From Pampus argenteus (Eukaryota; Chordata; Actinopteri; Scombriformes; Stromateidae): DNA of 64,000 nt. The stretch spans positions 468,501 to 532,500 of the forward strand of contig CM072864.1 in NCBI GenBank assembly GCA_036937835.1, written 5' to 3'. The position numbers and the translations under genes are program-made. Positions 1 to 14,196 of the stretch are shown here, piece after piece. Positions within the stretch are counted from its first letter, which is position 1. The number at the start of each line of letters is the position of its first letter. The notes below the pieces were generated by a model. It had not been told where the DNA came from, searched no databases, and saw only the letters and a program-made list of their open reading frames with translations.

Positions 1-3000
1 TGTCTGTTGCCCTCTAGTGCCCACAGCTGGTATGACCCGGCTGGTTCGCTCCAGGACTCACTCGGCCTCCAGCGCAGGCTCCACGGACGGTGTCCGGAGC
101 CGCAGCACCACCGGCACACTGCCAGAGGGTTCACCATACGCCATCCAGATGACTGCTTAGGACGGGTTCCTCCGTTTCTCTCTCCCTGTCCTCACCTGTG
201 CTCACCTGTGCTCACCTGTGCTCAACAGCTCAACACTCCGTGTTGTCCTGAACGTCTCAAACAGCAGACAGAGTTAATGTCGTATAAAGTCGAGATAAGC
301 CACTCAGTTTAGAAACAACTGTAGCCATGTTGGCTCTGTTATCTTTAGGAAGCTGTTGTTAGTCCATACAGTCACTTCCTGTCTCTGGAGCAGTGCAGTT
401 GCCATGGTGACTCTGTAGGTGTAACTGTACAGCTGGTTCATATTTATATCCTGTTACGCAGCTCAGCATTTGTCTTCCTTTAGTTTTCTCCTGATTGTTG
501 TTGTTTATTTTGTTCTGAGTGTTGTACACAGTGGTTGTTATGAAGCTCATTTCCAAATTATTACATTTACTATATAGAATCAGATATTTACTCACCTGAC
601 TCAACAACTGTTATTATGACATTTACAACAGATATTCATTAATGTCTATAAAATAATTTGGCCTCCAGTAGTTGAGATGTTAGTGGTGCAGACAGATCTC
701 TAAATGATCGTTTAAGGTGAGTTATTGATTAATCCTCTGATCAGTTTCTGTTCTTGCGTCATGTTACATTTTATGCTAATTTCCTGGAAGTTTTCTGTGT
801 AATTTGCAGAGTTCATTTTAGGACACGCAGTGGTGCAATTTGGTACAAATTCTAAGAAAAAGTGTTAAGTTGGTCTAGCTGATGAGTGCAGACTGATTAT
901 ATTTTGGTTCCACTGTGGTTATTTATTTGTCTAAAAATGACTCGTACACAAATAACTGTATATTTGACCCTTTCTCTGCAGACAGTGGCAGCTTCTAACG
1001 CACAATCTTCCTCCGAAAGCTTCCAGGAAACGAGTTTAAATGAAGGCAGCTTCAGTGTTTTAAAGTCTGCTGAGTGACTGAGAACATTTTCTACAATATT
1101 GTGCAGTTTGAGTTCACTTTCTGTTCATGATTGATTATTGGTTTAGTGGATGCACAGGTTCAAACTACAAGCTGTAGTTATTTATTACAACTTCTATAGC
1201 TGGATGTTGTTCCATGACTTGAATGAAATAAAACTTGTTATCAGAGTGCTGGTTTATTGTACTTGGATCATGCTTGTTGAAGGCTACACGCATTAAACTC
1301 AGATTTAAGGCGAGCAGATAAACTAATATTTTTAATTGTAATTGTGTCATTGTGAACAGTGAGGCTCAAACATTTCTGTAATAAGAGCAGTGGCATCAAA
1401 TGAAAGGACTAGAGGAAATATTCAAATGAAGCAGGCAACAAACTAGAAGCATTTATAGAAACAGTATTTAGGTTGTTTGTAATGATTCCTGAGTCTGAGC
1501 CTGTCTGCTCCTTCATTATGTCCCAGTGTGAAGATGGCAGCTGCCTGCTCTGTATTAAGGTCTATGTATTGCTCTGTGAGTCTTGACATTCAAATGCCAG
1601 ATAGTTAATTAACTTTTAGTGCCTACAACTTTTGCACAGAAGGCTTGAAGTTCAGTTTATGCATATCAAACTAACGGCAGGTAATTATTCTCTTGGCTGC
1701 TGATGATAAATCAACATCATCAATATGTTGGTGTAGCTCATCCTTCACCCTGCAGATAGAGTAATATTTTTTGATAGAGGCAAGTAAAAATATTTTAGCT
1801 TAAAGAAAATAATTTAGTCAAAAACATTTTAACATTAATAAACAAATTTATTACAAAGTCTGGCGTTCTTTACATTGTTCTGAGACACAAAATGTCTGCT
1901 GTGAAACTAATTACAATACGAGCATAACTAGTAAATCATCTGACCACATCTGTATCAGGTGCAGTGATGTCAGCAGGCAGCAGGAGGCGCCGTCTTGCTG
2001 CAGAGTCGACCCAGCAGACCGGCCATCTGTAGCAACGAGTTCACACCTTCAGCCACCCGCATGTGTGTGTAACCGATCTCCTGCCACAAGACAAAACACA
2101 ACAGCTTCAGTTTCTGAGCACTGAAGCAGTTTTACAGCATAAACAAACTGTTCACTCCACGTTTACGACACTCTTTAACTCACTTAACTGTGAGCTGGAC
2201 ACGCCACGCTGCTCCAACTGAACCATTTACAACAAGTAAACATGCAGACACACAACATTTACTGAGTAAAGGCAAAGATCAACAGAGAAAAAGAATTTAA
2301 ATAAGAATCGCAACTTCCTGTTTGCGAGGAACAGTCTACCTCCATAGTAAATAGTTACCTTGATGAACTCCAGCTTCAGGTATTCGGCCATCTGGAAAGT
2401 CTTACAGACCCTGAAGATGTTCCCGATGATGTCCTCGGGGGAGTAACCCAGCGCCCACAGCTGCTCCACCACCCTGTAGGCCTCATTGATGTTTCCGTCC
2501 ACGCAGTGTCCCAGCATGCTTTTCACCAGCAGAGGGTGCGGCTCGTCACACACTTTAAACACATTCTCGCTGTTGATGTAGCCGAAGCCGGAGTTGGTAG
2601 ACTGCAGGTTGTTCAGCGCCTGCAAACACAAACAGGAAGTCAGAAAACCACGTCATGTGCCCTTCGGCCAACCCGTGAGCTCCCAGCGAACCTGTCTCAT
2701 GTCTCCCTGGGCGGTGAAGATGACGGCCTCCAGCCCGTCGTCAGACACAGAAAGACGCTCCTGGTCCACCACCTCCTGCAGCCGGGCCAGGATCTGCCCA
2801 TCTGTTAGCTTGGAGTATCGTAGCACGGCGCAGCGAGACTGGATTGGCTCGATGATCTTGTCGGACGTGTTGCAGGCAAGAGCAAAGCGTGTTGTCTTCG
2901 AGTAGATCTCCATGATCCGCCTCAACGCCTGCTGAGCTCCATCCGTCATACTGGAGGAAGTGGAGACGTGACAATAAGCGCAGTCACAGCTGGCAGATTT

Positions 3001-6000
3001 CATCATGTTTGAAGTGAATTTATAGAAAATGCCACAGGCGAGTCGTGTTGGGAATCAACCTTTCTATGTCTCACCTGTCGGCTTCATCCAGGATGATGAT
3101 CTTGTGTCGTCCTTTGGGCAGCGTAACTTTCTGCTGAGCAAACATCTTGATCTTGTTCCTCACTACATCGATTCCTCTGCAGACAAAAACAGCACCTCAC
3201 TGTGACACAATGATTCAAGCTGCTTTTAAAGAGTCAAAGCTCATTTTTCAACGGTTCAGCTCTGGAAAAGCTCAGTTAGTGACCTGAAGTTAAGATAGTT
3301 CATACAGTTGTTGGTTCATCAGAATCTCCAGCAGGAGTCTCACCTGTCGTTTGAGGCGTTGAGCTCCAGAACAGCATCTTTCATGGAGGCTCCTAGCAGA
3401 GCTCGAGCCAGACACAAGATGCTGGTGGTCTTTCCTGTGCCGGGAGGACCTGCAATACAACAGGAAGAGGATTCGATCAGATATTCACCTGTTAGACTGC
3501 TGAAGTACATGTGGACATGCAGAAATTAAGACTTTAGCAGTACTTTAACTACATCAAGATCACTATACTTATGTACTGTTACTGCAGTACTTTAACTACA
3601 TCAAGATCACTATACTTATGTACTGTTACTGCAGTACTTTAACTACATCAAGATCACTATACTTATGTACTGTTACTGCAGTACTTTAACTACATCAAGA
3701 TCACTATACTTATGTACTGTTACTGCAGTACTTTAACTACATCAAGATCACTATACTTATGTACTGTTACTGCAGTACTTTAACTACATCAACATCACTA
3801 TACTTATGTACTGTTACTGCAGTACTTTAACTACATCAAGATCACAGTACTTATGTACTGTTACTGCAGTAGGATTTGTAATGCAGTATTTGTAAGTACT
3901 TTTACTGCAGTAAATAATCAGAGTACTTCATTGTTGTAGTAATGGCTTCTTCTTCTTCTCTCTGACCTGCGATGATGATGTTGGGGACGTTTCCTTCCCT
4001 GGCGAACACCTCCAACCGGCTCACAGTTTCCTGGTTCCCCACGATGTCGTTCAGCTTCAGCGGCCGGTACTTCTCCACCCAGGGCAGCTGGTAGCTGGCT
4101 GTGGACGCCTTCTGCGTGCTGTCTGCGGGCTTCTGTTCACACTCAGCCATCTCCACCTCCATGATGCCTGTCCGGCAGCCCGCGAACATCTGCGGAGCGT
4201 TTCCCTCCCACCACGTGTCAGTAAACCGCCGCCTCATTGGCTGATAGGCCGAGAACAACGCGGTAAAAGCTCGCGATATTTACATCAACAGATAAAAGAC
4301 ACCGAATAAAGTTATGGAAGATGTTTTTACATCCTTTACTGCAGTCAAAGTACTAATACATCAATGGAAAAATACTGCATTGCAAGTAAATGTCCTGCAT
4401 GAAACTACAGTCAAAGTACATTATTATCAGTTTGATGAAAGTAAGCAGTAAAATACAAAGAGAATAATAATAATAATAATCTTATTATTATTATTATTTA
4501 TTATTATTAATAATAATAATAATAATAAATAATAATAATAACTGCAATCTGTTGATAAGCGCCAGAGGCTGTGGCCGGAAGTCGTCATCCTTCGGCTCTC
4601 AACCGCTTCCACTTCCTACTTCCGCAAACAGGCTCCGTGTCGCTGCCCGTTGATCGGTGATCGATGCAGTGGTTGTCGGGCGCTTCGTCTCCTGGTTCAT
4701 TTGTCTATTCTCCACAGTTCCGACCTTTATGAGTGATTGAGCGGTATCATGACGGCCAACAGCCGCCGCGCAGCCGCGGAACCTCCAGGCCTGGAGACCC
4801 AGCGGCGGGAGATCGAGTCTCTGCTGCGGGAGTGTGAACTCTGCGCCGGGGACAGCTGGTGAGTCCGCCCGCTCTGCTAACACACACACACACATATGTG
4901 CGCGCGGTTACAGTACCGGGTCCTAACGGCTGGTTGGCCTCCGGTGTGAGTCTGTTGGGGCTTAATGCAGTTTAATAGCTCGGTTCCGGTAGTTAGCCGC
5001 TGTTAGCTCTGACCGTTAGCACAAGCTGCTAACGTTAGCTTCACTAATGCACTTCAGTACAATTATTAACGTACTTGTACTTTACTTGAGTATTTCCATT
5101 GTACGCTACTCTATATTTCCACCACTACATGTCGTACTTTCTACTGACGTCAGAAAACAGACGGGTGTGACGTCACGAGGTGACAGATAAAACAGTGATC
5201 TGCTTTCTGTCTGTGACCCCGTTTCTAAATACACTGTACTACTGCAGTAGTACTGTATATACACTACTACTACTACTACAGTAGTACAGTGTGTACACAT
5301 TACACACTGTACTACTGCAGTAGTACTGTATATACACTACTACTACTACAGTAGTACAGTGTGTACACATTACACACAGCTCATGGAGCCTCTTTGTGTA
5401 TTTTTCTAGTTGTTTAATGTCTTTGCTTCTGGTGAGACAAATCTTAACCTGATCAAACATGATAAAGGAAACCAGACACAGATTAGGAACAAGATGTACT
5501 GATGAAAACAAAAAGGAAAGTCTTAAGTCTCCTCTTAAAGGTGTTGACTCCTCCCGAACACAGAAGAGGACCTTGATATTTCCACACACATCGTCAGATA
5601 TCAGCGAGCTGCCTGCTCCGCCTGTCTGTACCTGTCAGTCAAACTAACTAGGAAGAATGGTCCATACCATTAATTTATCACATGTCATTACTGATATCTA
5701 AAAGAGCTAATTGGCTTGGTTAGTCGATTAGACGTTGGAGTCAGATTCACTATTTTCAGCTTCTGGTTTCTGAATGTTTCCTGCTTTTCTTGATCACTGG
5801 AGGTTTTTGGGTTTTATAATATATAATTTGACAATTGTTTTGATAATGTATTGGTTGTTTTGAGCCATTTTTTCAAAGAAAGGGTACTAAAATTCTCTAT
5901 TTCCAGCTTCTTGACAGTAAATTGAATATCTTTGGAGGCTTTTGAGGATGTTGAACTTTAGGAAACACTGATCCACTTCTTTCATAGTTTTATTGTGATG

Positions 6001-8748
6001 ACATTTCACACATTTTGCTGATCAGTTGTCGTCCATGCTGGTCAATGCATGATAAAAGAAAGAAAATAAATCACTATTGTAGTTGATTATAATTTAAGTG
6101 TCATTGTAATGTTTTATTGTACTTGGAATAAAGCTGCAGTAGAAGCAGGATCGATGCTCCGTTATCACTCTGATGACATGAACACCACAATGGTGAATTA
6201 TATCCTTAAAAAGAGCCTGGTAGAAAATCAATAAATGCTTTTTATGTAATCTGCACAAACAGCTGTTTAAATCACAAACATCTTGCTGCACATTTATCTT
6301 TACTGATCAGTTCACAGTCTGTCTGTGTGCTACAGGCAGATTCCCCAAACTCAATAAAAACACTAATTCATGTGGAATCAGCTGTCAGTCGGTCAGGAGC
6401 TGCTGTGACTGAACGGACAGAACTTACACATTCAGAATAATATAGAACATCAGTAGCCGGATGTTTTAAAGCATTGTGGTGATAATGTGTGTGTTTGTGT
6501 TGTAGGTACGTGGTGGAGCGTCGCTGGTTTGAACAGTGGAAGGAGTTTGTGGAAAGTGGAGACCAGAACTCATCGTCCTTCCCCGGTCAGATTGACAACA
6601 CCGAGCTGTTTGAGGGTCAGTTAAAACACAACATAAAGACATAAAGAGTGTTTCCATCCATTTGCTTTTAATTTTCATCAGATCTGTGTGGACCAATAAC
6701 GACGTGACCTTTAAGTGACGTCATCTTGTGGCGCTGACAGTTTGTCTCCTCTTAGTCACACAACAGCTCTACAGTTGGATTAAATTATGCCTTCTGTTTT
6801 CAGATCTGGACTCGTTTCACCTGAAGGAGCGTCTGGTGGAGAACGAGGACTTCGTGTTGGTGCCGGCGGAGGCCTGGCACAAGCTGCTGGCCTGGTATGG
6901 AATGGTGGATGGCCAACCGCCGCTGGAGCGCAAGGTACCGCCACCGCATGTCACGTAGGTCAGAGAGTGTTGGACTAACAGACCTGTTGACGCTTTAACA
7001 GCGTGTGTTTGTGTGTGTCAGGTGGTGGACCTGCCCAGCACTCTGAAGGTGGAGGTTTACCCTGTTGAGATCTTTCTCTGTCTCCATAGCAACATGGAGA
7101 ACATCACCAGGGCACAATTCAGCCGCACCGACAACATACGTGAGTGTAAAAGTGGAACGGCTTCATTGTTTTATGTAAACTATTGGAAGTAAACAACAAG
7201 ACTTACTTACTTACTTACTTACTATATATAATCGAACTGTTCAAACCACAGTGAGAACAATGAAACATGCTGTTCTGTGTGTGTCTGTGTGTCTGTGTGT
7301 CTGTGTGTGTGTGTCTGTGTGTGTCTGTCTGTGTCTGTGTGTGTCTGTGTGTGTCTGTGTGTGTCTGTGTCTGTCTGTGTCTGTCTGTGTCTGTTTGTCT
7401 GTCTGTGTGTGTCTGTGTGTGTCTGTGTCTGTCTGTGTCTGTCTGTGTCTGTTTGTCTGTCTGTGTGTGTCTGTGTGTGTCTGTGTGTGTCTGTGTCTGT
7501 CTGTGTCTGTTTGTCTGTCTGTGTCTGTCTGTGTCTGTCTGTGTCTGTCTGTGTCTGTGTGTCTGTCTGTGTCTGTCTGTGTCTGTCTGTGTCTGTTTGT
7601 CTGTCTGTGTGTGTCTGTGTGTGTCTGTGTGTGTCTGTGTGTGTCTGTCTGTGTGTCTGTGTCTGTGTGTGTTTGTCTGTGTCTGTCTGTGTCTGTTTGT
7701 CTGTCTGTGTGTGTCTGTGTGTGTCTGTCTGTGTCTGTCTGTGTCTGTTTGTCCGTCTGTCTGTGTCTGTTTGTCCGTCTGTCTGTGTCTGTCTGTGTGT
7801 GTCTGTGTGTGTGTAGAGGTGATCCAGAAGGCTGTGTGTCGGGTCTTCTCGGTGCCTCCGGGCTCAGAGTGCCGTCTGTGGATGAAGAGTTCGGACAGCA
7901 GTTGCGAGCGTCTCAGGAACGTCCACGTGAGCGTGTTGGACGCCTGTTTAAGCTCTGGGATGGTGAGGACCTCTGACTCTAAACGTCACTTTACAGCCAA
8001 TAACTTCCTCATGGCACCAACTCTCATTTAAAATAACACCGTGTCCACCTCAAAGATAAGAAACATGCTCTCTCTCTGCTGTGTGTGTGTGTGTGTGTGT
8101 GTCTGTGTGTGTCTCAGACGGTGATTATGGAGACGAGGAATGCTGACGGCACCTGGCCGAGCTCCAGACCTCAGATCATGTAAGAAGGCTCTCTGTCTCT
8201 TCCTCCATCCTTGTTCCTGTCTAGGGAACCCGTCTCACTCTTCAACACGTCTCACTGTCTACATCTGCTTTCACATTTGTTTTATCTTCTCCCTTTCTGT
8301 TGTCGCTTTCTGCTTTAGTCATTCTTACTTTGATTTGCTCCTGTCTCGTTCGTGGAAGGGAAGTCCCGCCCTCATCAGCAGTCTGAAAGGGTCACTGCTC
8401 TGAAAATAAACAGACCTTTTATTTCTCCTCGCTCCTTTTTCTTTGCAAAGAAGAGCAACAGAAACACTTTTAGCAGCTTTCGCTGAAAGATTAATAGATT
8501 AATTGTTGCTAATCACTGAACTGTAACTGCTAAAGTTTGTGTTCTCTGCTGTCTGTGTGTACAAACACACGGGACACATCACTGTAACAGTGCTGTGTGC
8601 AGTTCACACTGTAAACTGCTGCTTAATTCCTCCTCTGTGAACAGGAGGAACTCTGTGGAGGAGCAGGACTCATACCAAGGTCAGCCGGGAGTCTGCGGCC
8701 TCACCAACCTGGGAAACACCTGCTTTATGAACTCTGCCCTGCAGGTCT

Positions 8749-8785
<37 letters not shown>

Positions 8786-9460
8786 GTGATGCACAGCTGA
8801 AACAAGACACCAACATGGTTTTAACAGACGTGAAGGTTGGAGCCTGTGTCTACTTCTTCTTCACTGTTTATTTTCCTCCTCTCTAAGCTGTCCCCTCTGT
8901 GTGCAGTGTCTCAGTAACACTCCTCCCCTGACGGAGTACTTCCTGCGCAGCTCCTACCTGGAGGAGCTGAACTTCACCAACCCTCTGGGCATGAAGGGTG
9001 AGATTGCAGAGGCCTACGCTGACATCATCAAGCAGATGTGGTCGGGAAGACATCACTCTGTGGTGCCGCGCGTCTTCAAGGTACCCCAATGTTCACCTGA
9101 TGACAGCATCACATGATACAGACTACAAGTGTAAATGTAGTGTAAATCAATTATTAGTTTCATCTATAGAACCTCAGAAAACGATTAAGAAAAGTGTCTT
9201 CAAATCTCCTGTTTGAATCGGTCATCAATAGTTTAAAAATATATTTTTTAGAATTGTCTCAGCGTTGCAGTTTCCTACCTGTTTATCCACTAACTGTCTG
9301 TCTGCAGACATGAACTGAGCTGTCTGTCTGTCTGCAGACATGAGCTGTCTGTCTGTCTGCAGACATGAGCCCATGGGTCTGGATTCAGATGTTACTGTTT
9401 GGGTCTTTTTTAGTGAGAAAATCAGATTGTCCTGTCCCCTGTATGTTGGTTCATGTCCTC

Positions 9461-9502
<42 letters not shown>

Positions 9503-12500
9503 TGTGTGTGCGCGTGCTTGCGTGCTTCTGCAGACCAAGGTGGGTCACTTTGCGTCTCAGTTTCTGGGTTACCAGCAGCACGACAGCCAGGAGCTGTTGT
9601 CCTTCCTGCTCGACGGGCTGCATGAAGACCTGAACCGAGTCAAAAACAAAGAGTACATCGAACTGCGGGACGCCAATGGACGACCCGACCAGGTCAGCTG
9701 CTCCAACCGGCCCTTGGCTCCTGTTTGTGGTTGTCACTTTAAAGCTGTTAAGAAGCTTTAAGGAAATTTTGAATCTTTTACTCTCCGACAGGAAGTGGCA
9801 GAGGAGGCATGGCATAACCACCGTCGGCGGAATGACTCTGTGATCGTCGACACGTTCCACGGCCTCTTCAAGTCCACACTCGTCTGTCCTGAGTGCCACA
9901 AAGTCTCTGTGACCTTTGACCCCTTCTGCTACCTGAGCGTCCCGCTTCCTGTCAGTAAGGAGCGCATCATGGAAGTGTTCTTCGTGTCTCTGGACCCCTA
10001 CGCCAAACCTGTGCAGGTAACTGGTGACATCTGACACTAAATATGCAGAAAAACTAAAAAGTGTTATTTTAAATTAGAGCTGCACCTTTTCATTATTGAT
10101 TAATCAGTTATCATTTCTGGATTAATTGATTAGTTGTTTGGTTTCTCAAAGCCCAGCGTGACATCCTCAAATGTTCTACTGTCCACAACCTAAAGGTCTA
10201 CAGAAACCAGAACAACATTAGAGAATTTGGACATTTTATTTTTTAATGACTCAGAATGATGAATAGTTGAAATTGAAGATTTTGGCAATTAATTTAATCA
10301 ATAACTGTTGTAGCTCTTTTAAAAATGTTACATAACATGTTTTCATGTGTGTGCAGCATCGTGTTGTGGTTCTTAAAGCAGGAAAAGTGTCCAACCTCTG
10401 CTCGGCTCTGTCAGAGATGACCAACATACCTGCCACACAGGTCTGTGTGTGTCTGTGTGTGTCTGTGTGTGTCTGTGTGTGTCTGTGTGCGTCTGTGTGC
10501 GTCTGTGTGTGTCTGTGTGCGTCTCTGTGTGTGTGTGAGAGAGACCTGTCAAACTGCTCACTGTTTAAAAGTAATCAGCTGTTAGTTATAGGATTATATA
10601 GAGGTCACTAGGATGAAAGCCTGTGGGTGTATTTTGTATTTCTGTTGAGCTAACTTAAGTGTGTGTGTGTGTGTGTGTGTGTGTGTTTCAGATGGTGGTA
10701 GCAGATGTGTTCAACCATCGTTTTTATAAGATCTACCATGCTGATGAATCTCTGAGCTGCATACTGGACCGAGATGACATCTTTGTGTACGGACACTTCA
10801 AACTCTTAATCAGCTTATCTTGTAGTTTCAGGCTGTCTTTGTGCTGCAGGTTTCATGCTGCTGTGTGTTCAGGTATGAGCTGAGTGTGCTGGAGGAGAAG
10901 CAGGAGGACCAGGTGCTATTGGCTCTTTACCTGAGAGAGCGCTCCCACTACAGAGACTACGGCTCGGGCAGCAGCTCGTATGGCACATCGCTGTTTGGAC
11001 ATCCGCTGCTGCTCAACGTGCCGCGCAGCAGCTGCAGCAGGGAGGCGCTGTACCAGCTATTCCTGCAGAGGCTGGCGTGAGCAGCACACATTCAAATCAT
11101 TGTTTTAGCATGTTGATATATTTTTACATTCAATACCTTTTGTTGTACGCTACTGGTCAAAAGTTTTAGGACACCACACTTTTTCTATTTTTTTTTTACT
11201 GACAATTATTCAGTTTCTTGTGTCGTTGTGCTCTGAAATGAAAGCATAGAATAAATAAACAATTTGAGTTGAACCGAAGATTTGAAATTTTGACCCATCA
11301 GTCCATAAAACCTTCTTCCAGTCTCCAGTAGTCCGATGGTGGTGTTTCATGTCCCAGGAGAGCCTCTTTGTCTTATTGTGACAACTCGTCCTGTCAAACC
11401 TGCAGCTCCAAGTCTTCACAGTTGAAACTGAGACTTGCTTACTACGACCACTATTAAGCTGTGCCAGAAGCTGTTGTCCTGTTAAAATCTTTCCCCCAGA
11501 CACAGCAGAGTTTCCCCCAGTTTCTGAGGGCCTTTTGATGCTGAAGAAACTTTGACTTTCTTTGCAGGTTCCCTGTAGGAAAGACCTACATTTTTCAGTG
11601 TTATGTTGGTCTGTCTCTCTTCTATTGTTAGTTGCGTTTTTCTTGCCATTTTTGATGCTCATGAGGATCTGGTACCACAGTGTGTTATGCAGACAGGTGG
11701 GGTTGTGAGTAATCAAGAAAAGTTAGAACACCTGTAGGATTTAGTAGCAGCAGCAGCTTTCATTGCTGATTCAAGTTTTAAGTTGTTAACCCTTTGTGTT
11801 CCCTGAAAAACTGAACTTTTTGTATAATTATGAAATGTAGATTATTTTTCAGTTTTGGGGAACCAAACCCTATTTTTAACATCTGTCTGTTCATTACCTT
11901 TATACCATTTCAAGCTATTCATTGGACTTGCACGACTTGAATTGCAATAAATTAGGGTGTAAAACTTTTGATCGGTAGTGTGTGTGTGTGTGTGTGCGTG
12001 TGTGCGTTATTAAGGCGTTTCTCTGTGTGTAAGCAGACGTTACGTGCGTCCTCCTGACCCCTCTGAGGAGCTGGAAGAGGAAGACGATGATGAAGAGGAT
12101 CTGTACAAGACTCAGACCAACGGCATCAGTGACGGTCGGTATCACCTCGCTGCAGATGGCTCAGAACAGTTCAGACCACTTTCAGTCATGTTCAGTTGTA
12201 AATGTGATCCAGGACGTCCAGTAAAAGGAACATCTGAAGGTTCATCAGGTGCCAAAATCACTGCAGCAACTGTTTTATCTTTTGTATGATGATCGTTGGG
12301 GTTAGTTTCACTAAGCCACCAGGAATGTGATTGACGCGCTGTGTCTGATTCAGTGAAACGAGCTGTGTTAATGTCGGCCTGAACGGAGACGCAGAGCAAA
12401 ACAATCTGTCATATCTGACAGTGACACTCAAATCTGCCAACATCTCTCTCTTAAACATGTTCAAAGTTCATGTGTGTATGTGATGGATTTTGGATATTTG

Positions 12501-14161
12501 CTCTTGCAGAAGAAAATATAAGATGCATGAACACACATCTGGCCCCTGAACATAATTTATACTGACATGTGGCCAAAACGACAAACCAGCCATAATATTA
12601 ACCGTAAGCAATATGCCTTAAAGGGCACATAAACATAAGCAATTTCATTCCCCCACACTGTTTTCTAGATGAATCAATTAATTGATCTTCTGTTAGTCAA
12701 CTGATCAATAAACTAATGAACCATTAAATCAGGCCTTTCTTAGACTGAGTGATAACTGATAAATACTTGCAAGATGAATTAGTGAAGAAATAATGCATCA
12801 GTTATCTTGTGTGTTGCCAGGACAACATGTGAAACGGTTCCTGCTCTCTGATTGGTTCTGTGTTGTTCTCTCAGATGAGGAGCAGGAGGATGCGGAGACA
12901 GCGGGTCCCTCCCAGACGGGGTCCTGCAGCAGTGACACGTCAGCTAACGGCCAACCAGACGACTCTGCTACAACCGAACCCGGTCACACGCAGCCCTCGC
13001 TGCACCACGCCGCCGCCACTGCCAATAACGACACTGACACCACTGATCACATTAACTCATGTGACAGTACGAACACTGCCGACTCAGAACCAGCAGCAGA
13101 GCAGCCGAGAGAGACCACAGAAGAAGAAAAGGAAGAAGACAAGAAGGAAGAGGCGTGTTCTCCCAGCCCACCGGCCAATGAGCAACCGGCTAAGAGGAGG
13201 GCGTGTTGCAAGAGGAAGAAAAGTCTGTTCACCATCCAAGCAGTCAACTCCAATGGGACGACCGAGAGAGGGACGGGAGAGGGAGGGAGTGCCGTGTCCT
13301 TCAGCTGTACGTCTCACACGCACGCACACACACTGACATACACACAATTTGTATCCTGCTGATAAAATGAGAACAGGTGACACCACCAGGTGGAAACAGG
13401 GTCTAACGTCAAGGTCTCTACATTGCATCGTCTGCAGGCGTGTCCTGTTCCTGAATCACTGAAGTACTGACAGAACAGCCTGATGTATAAACATCCATCA
13501 GAAGGATTGGCGTACAAACCTCTTTATTTAAATGTTGCTCTTGTCTCAGCAGCTCAGCCCTACGTCGCCATTGACTGGGACCCCGACATGAAGAAGAGAT
13601 TCTACAATGAAAACGAGGCTGAGGTCAGTGTGTAAACCTAAAGATTACTAAATCCTCATATTTGAGAAACTGAAAGCAGCAAATTGTTGTTTTTGCTTAA
13701 AAAATGAAATAAAAACAAAAGTTAATTTTATTAACAAAATAGATGCAGATTAAGTTTCTGTTGATTAATCGTTGCAGCTCTACACCACAATAGAGGGAGA
13801 CGCATTATCACAAAACTATAAAAGAACATGAAGTAGTGTTGGGAGTATCACCAATTATCACACAAAATTAACCTGGTTTTAATAATAACCATTTTTCATA
13901 AAGTTTGTTCGTTCATAGAGAGTAGTGATCCAGATACATGCCATATGTGATGCATAGCTGCATGCAGTTAGTGTGCAGTGTGGAGTTGGGTCACAGTAGC
14001 AGATAAATGTTGAGCAGAAGATGTTTGAAGATTTTTTTCTCTCTGCAGAAATACGTGAAACACGGCAGCATGGAGGTTCCTCAGCAGCAGACCACAGTTC
14101 AGCTGCAGGAATGTATCGAACTGTTCACCACTGTGGAAACACTGGAGGAGGAGAACCCATG

Positions 14162-14196
<35 letters not shown>
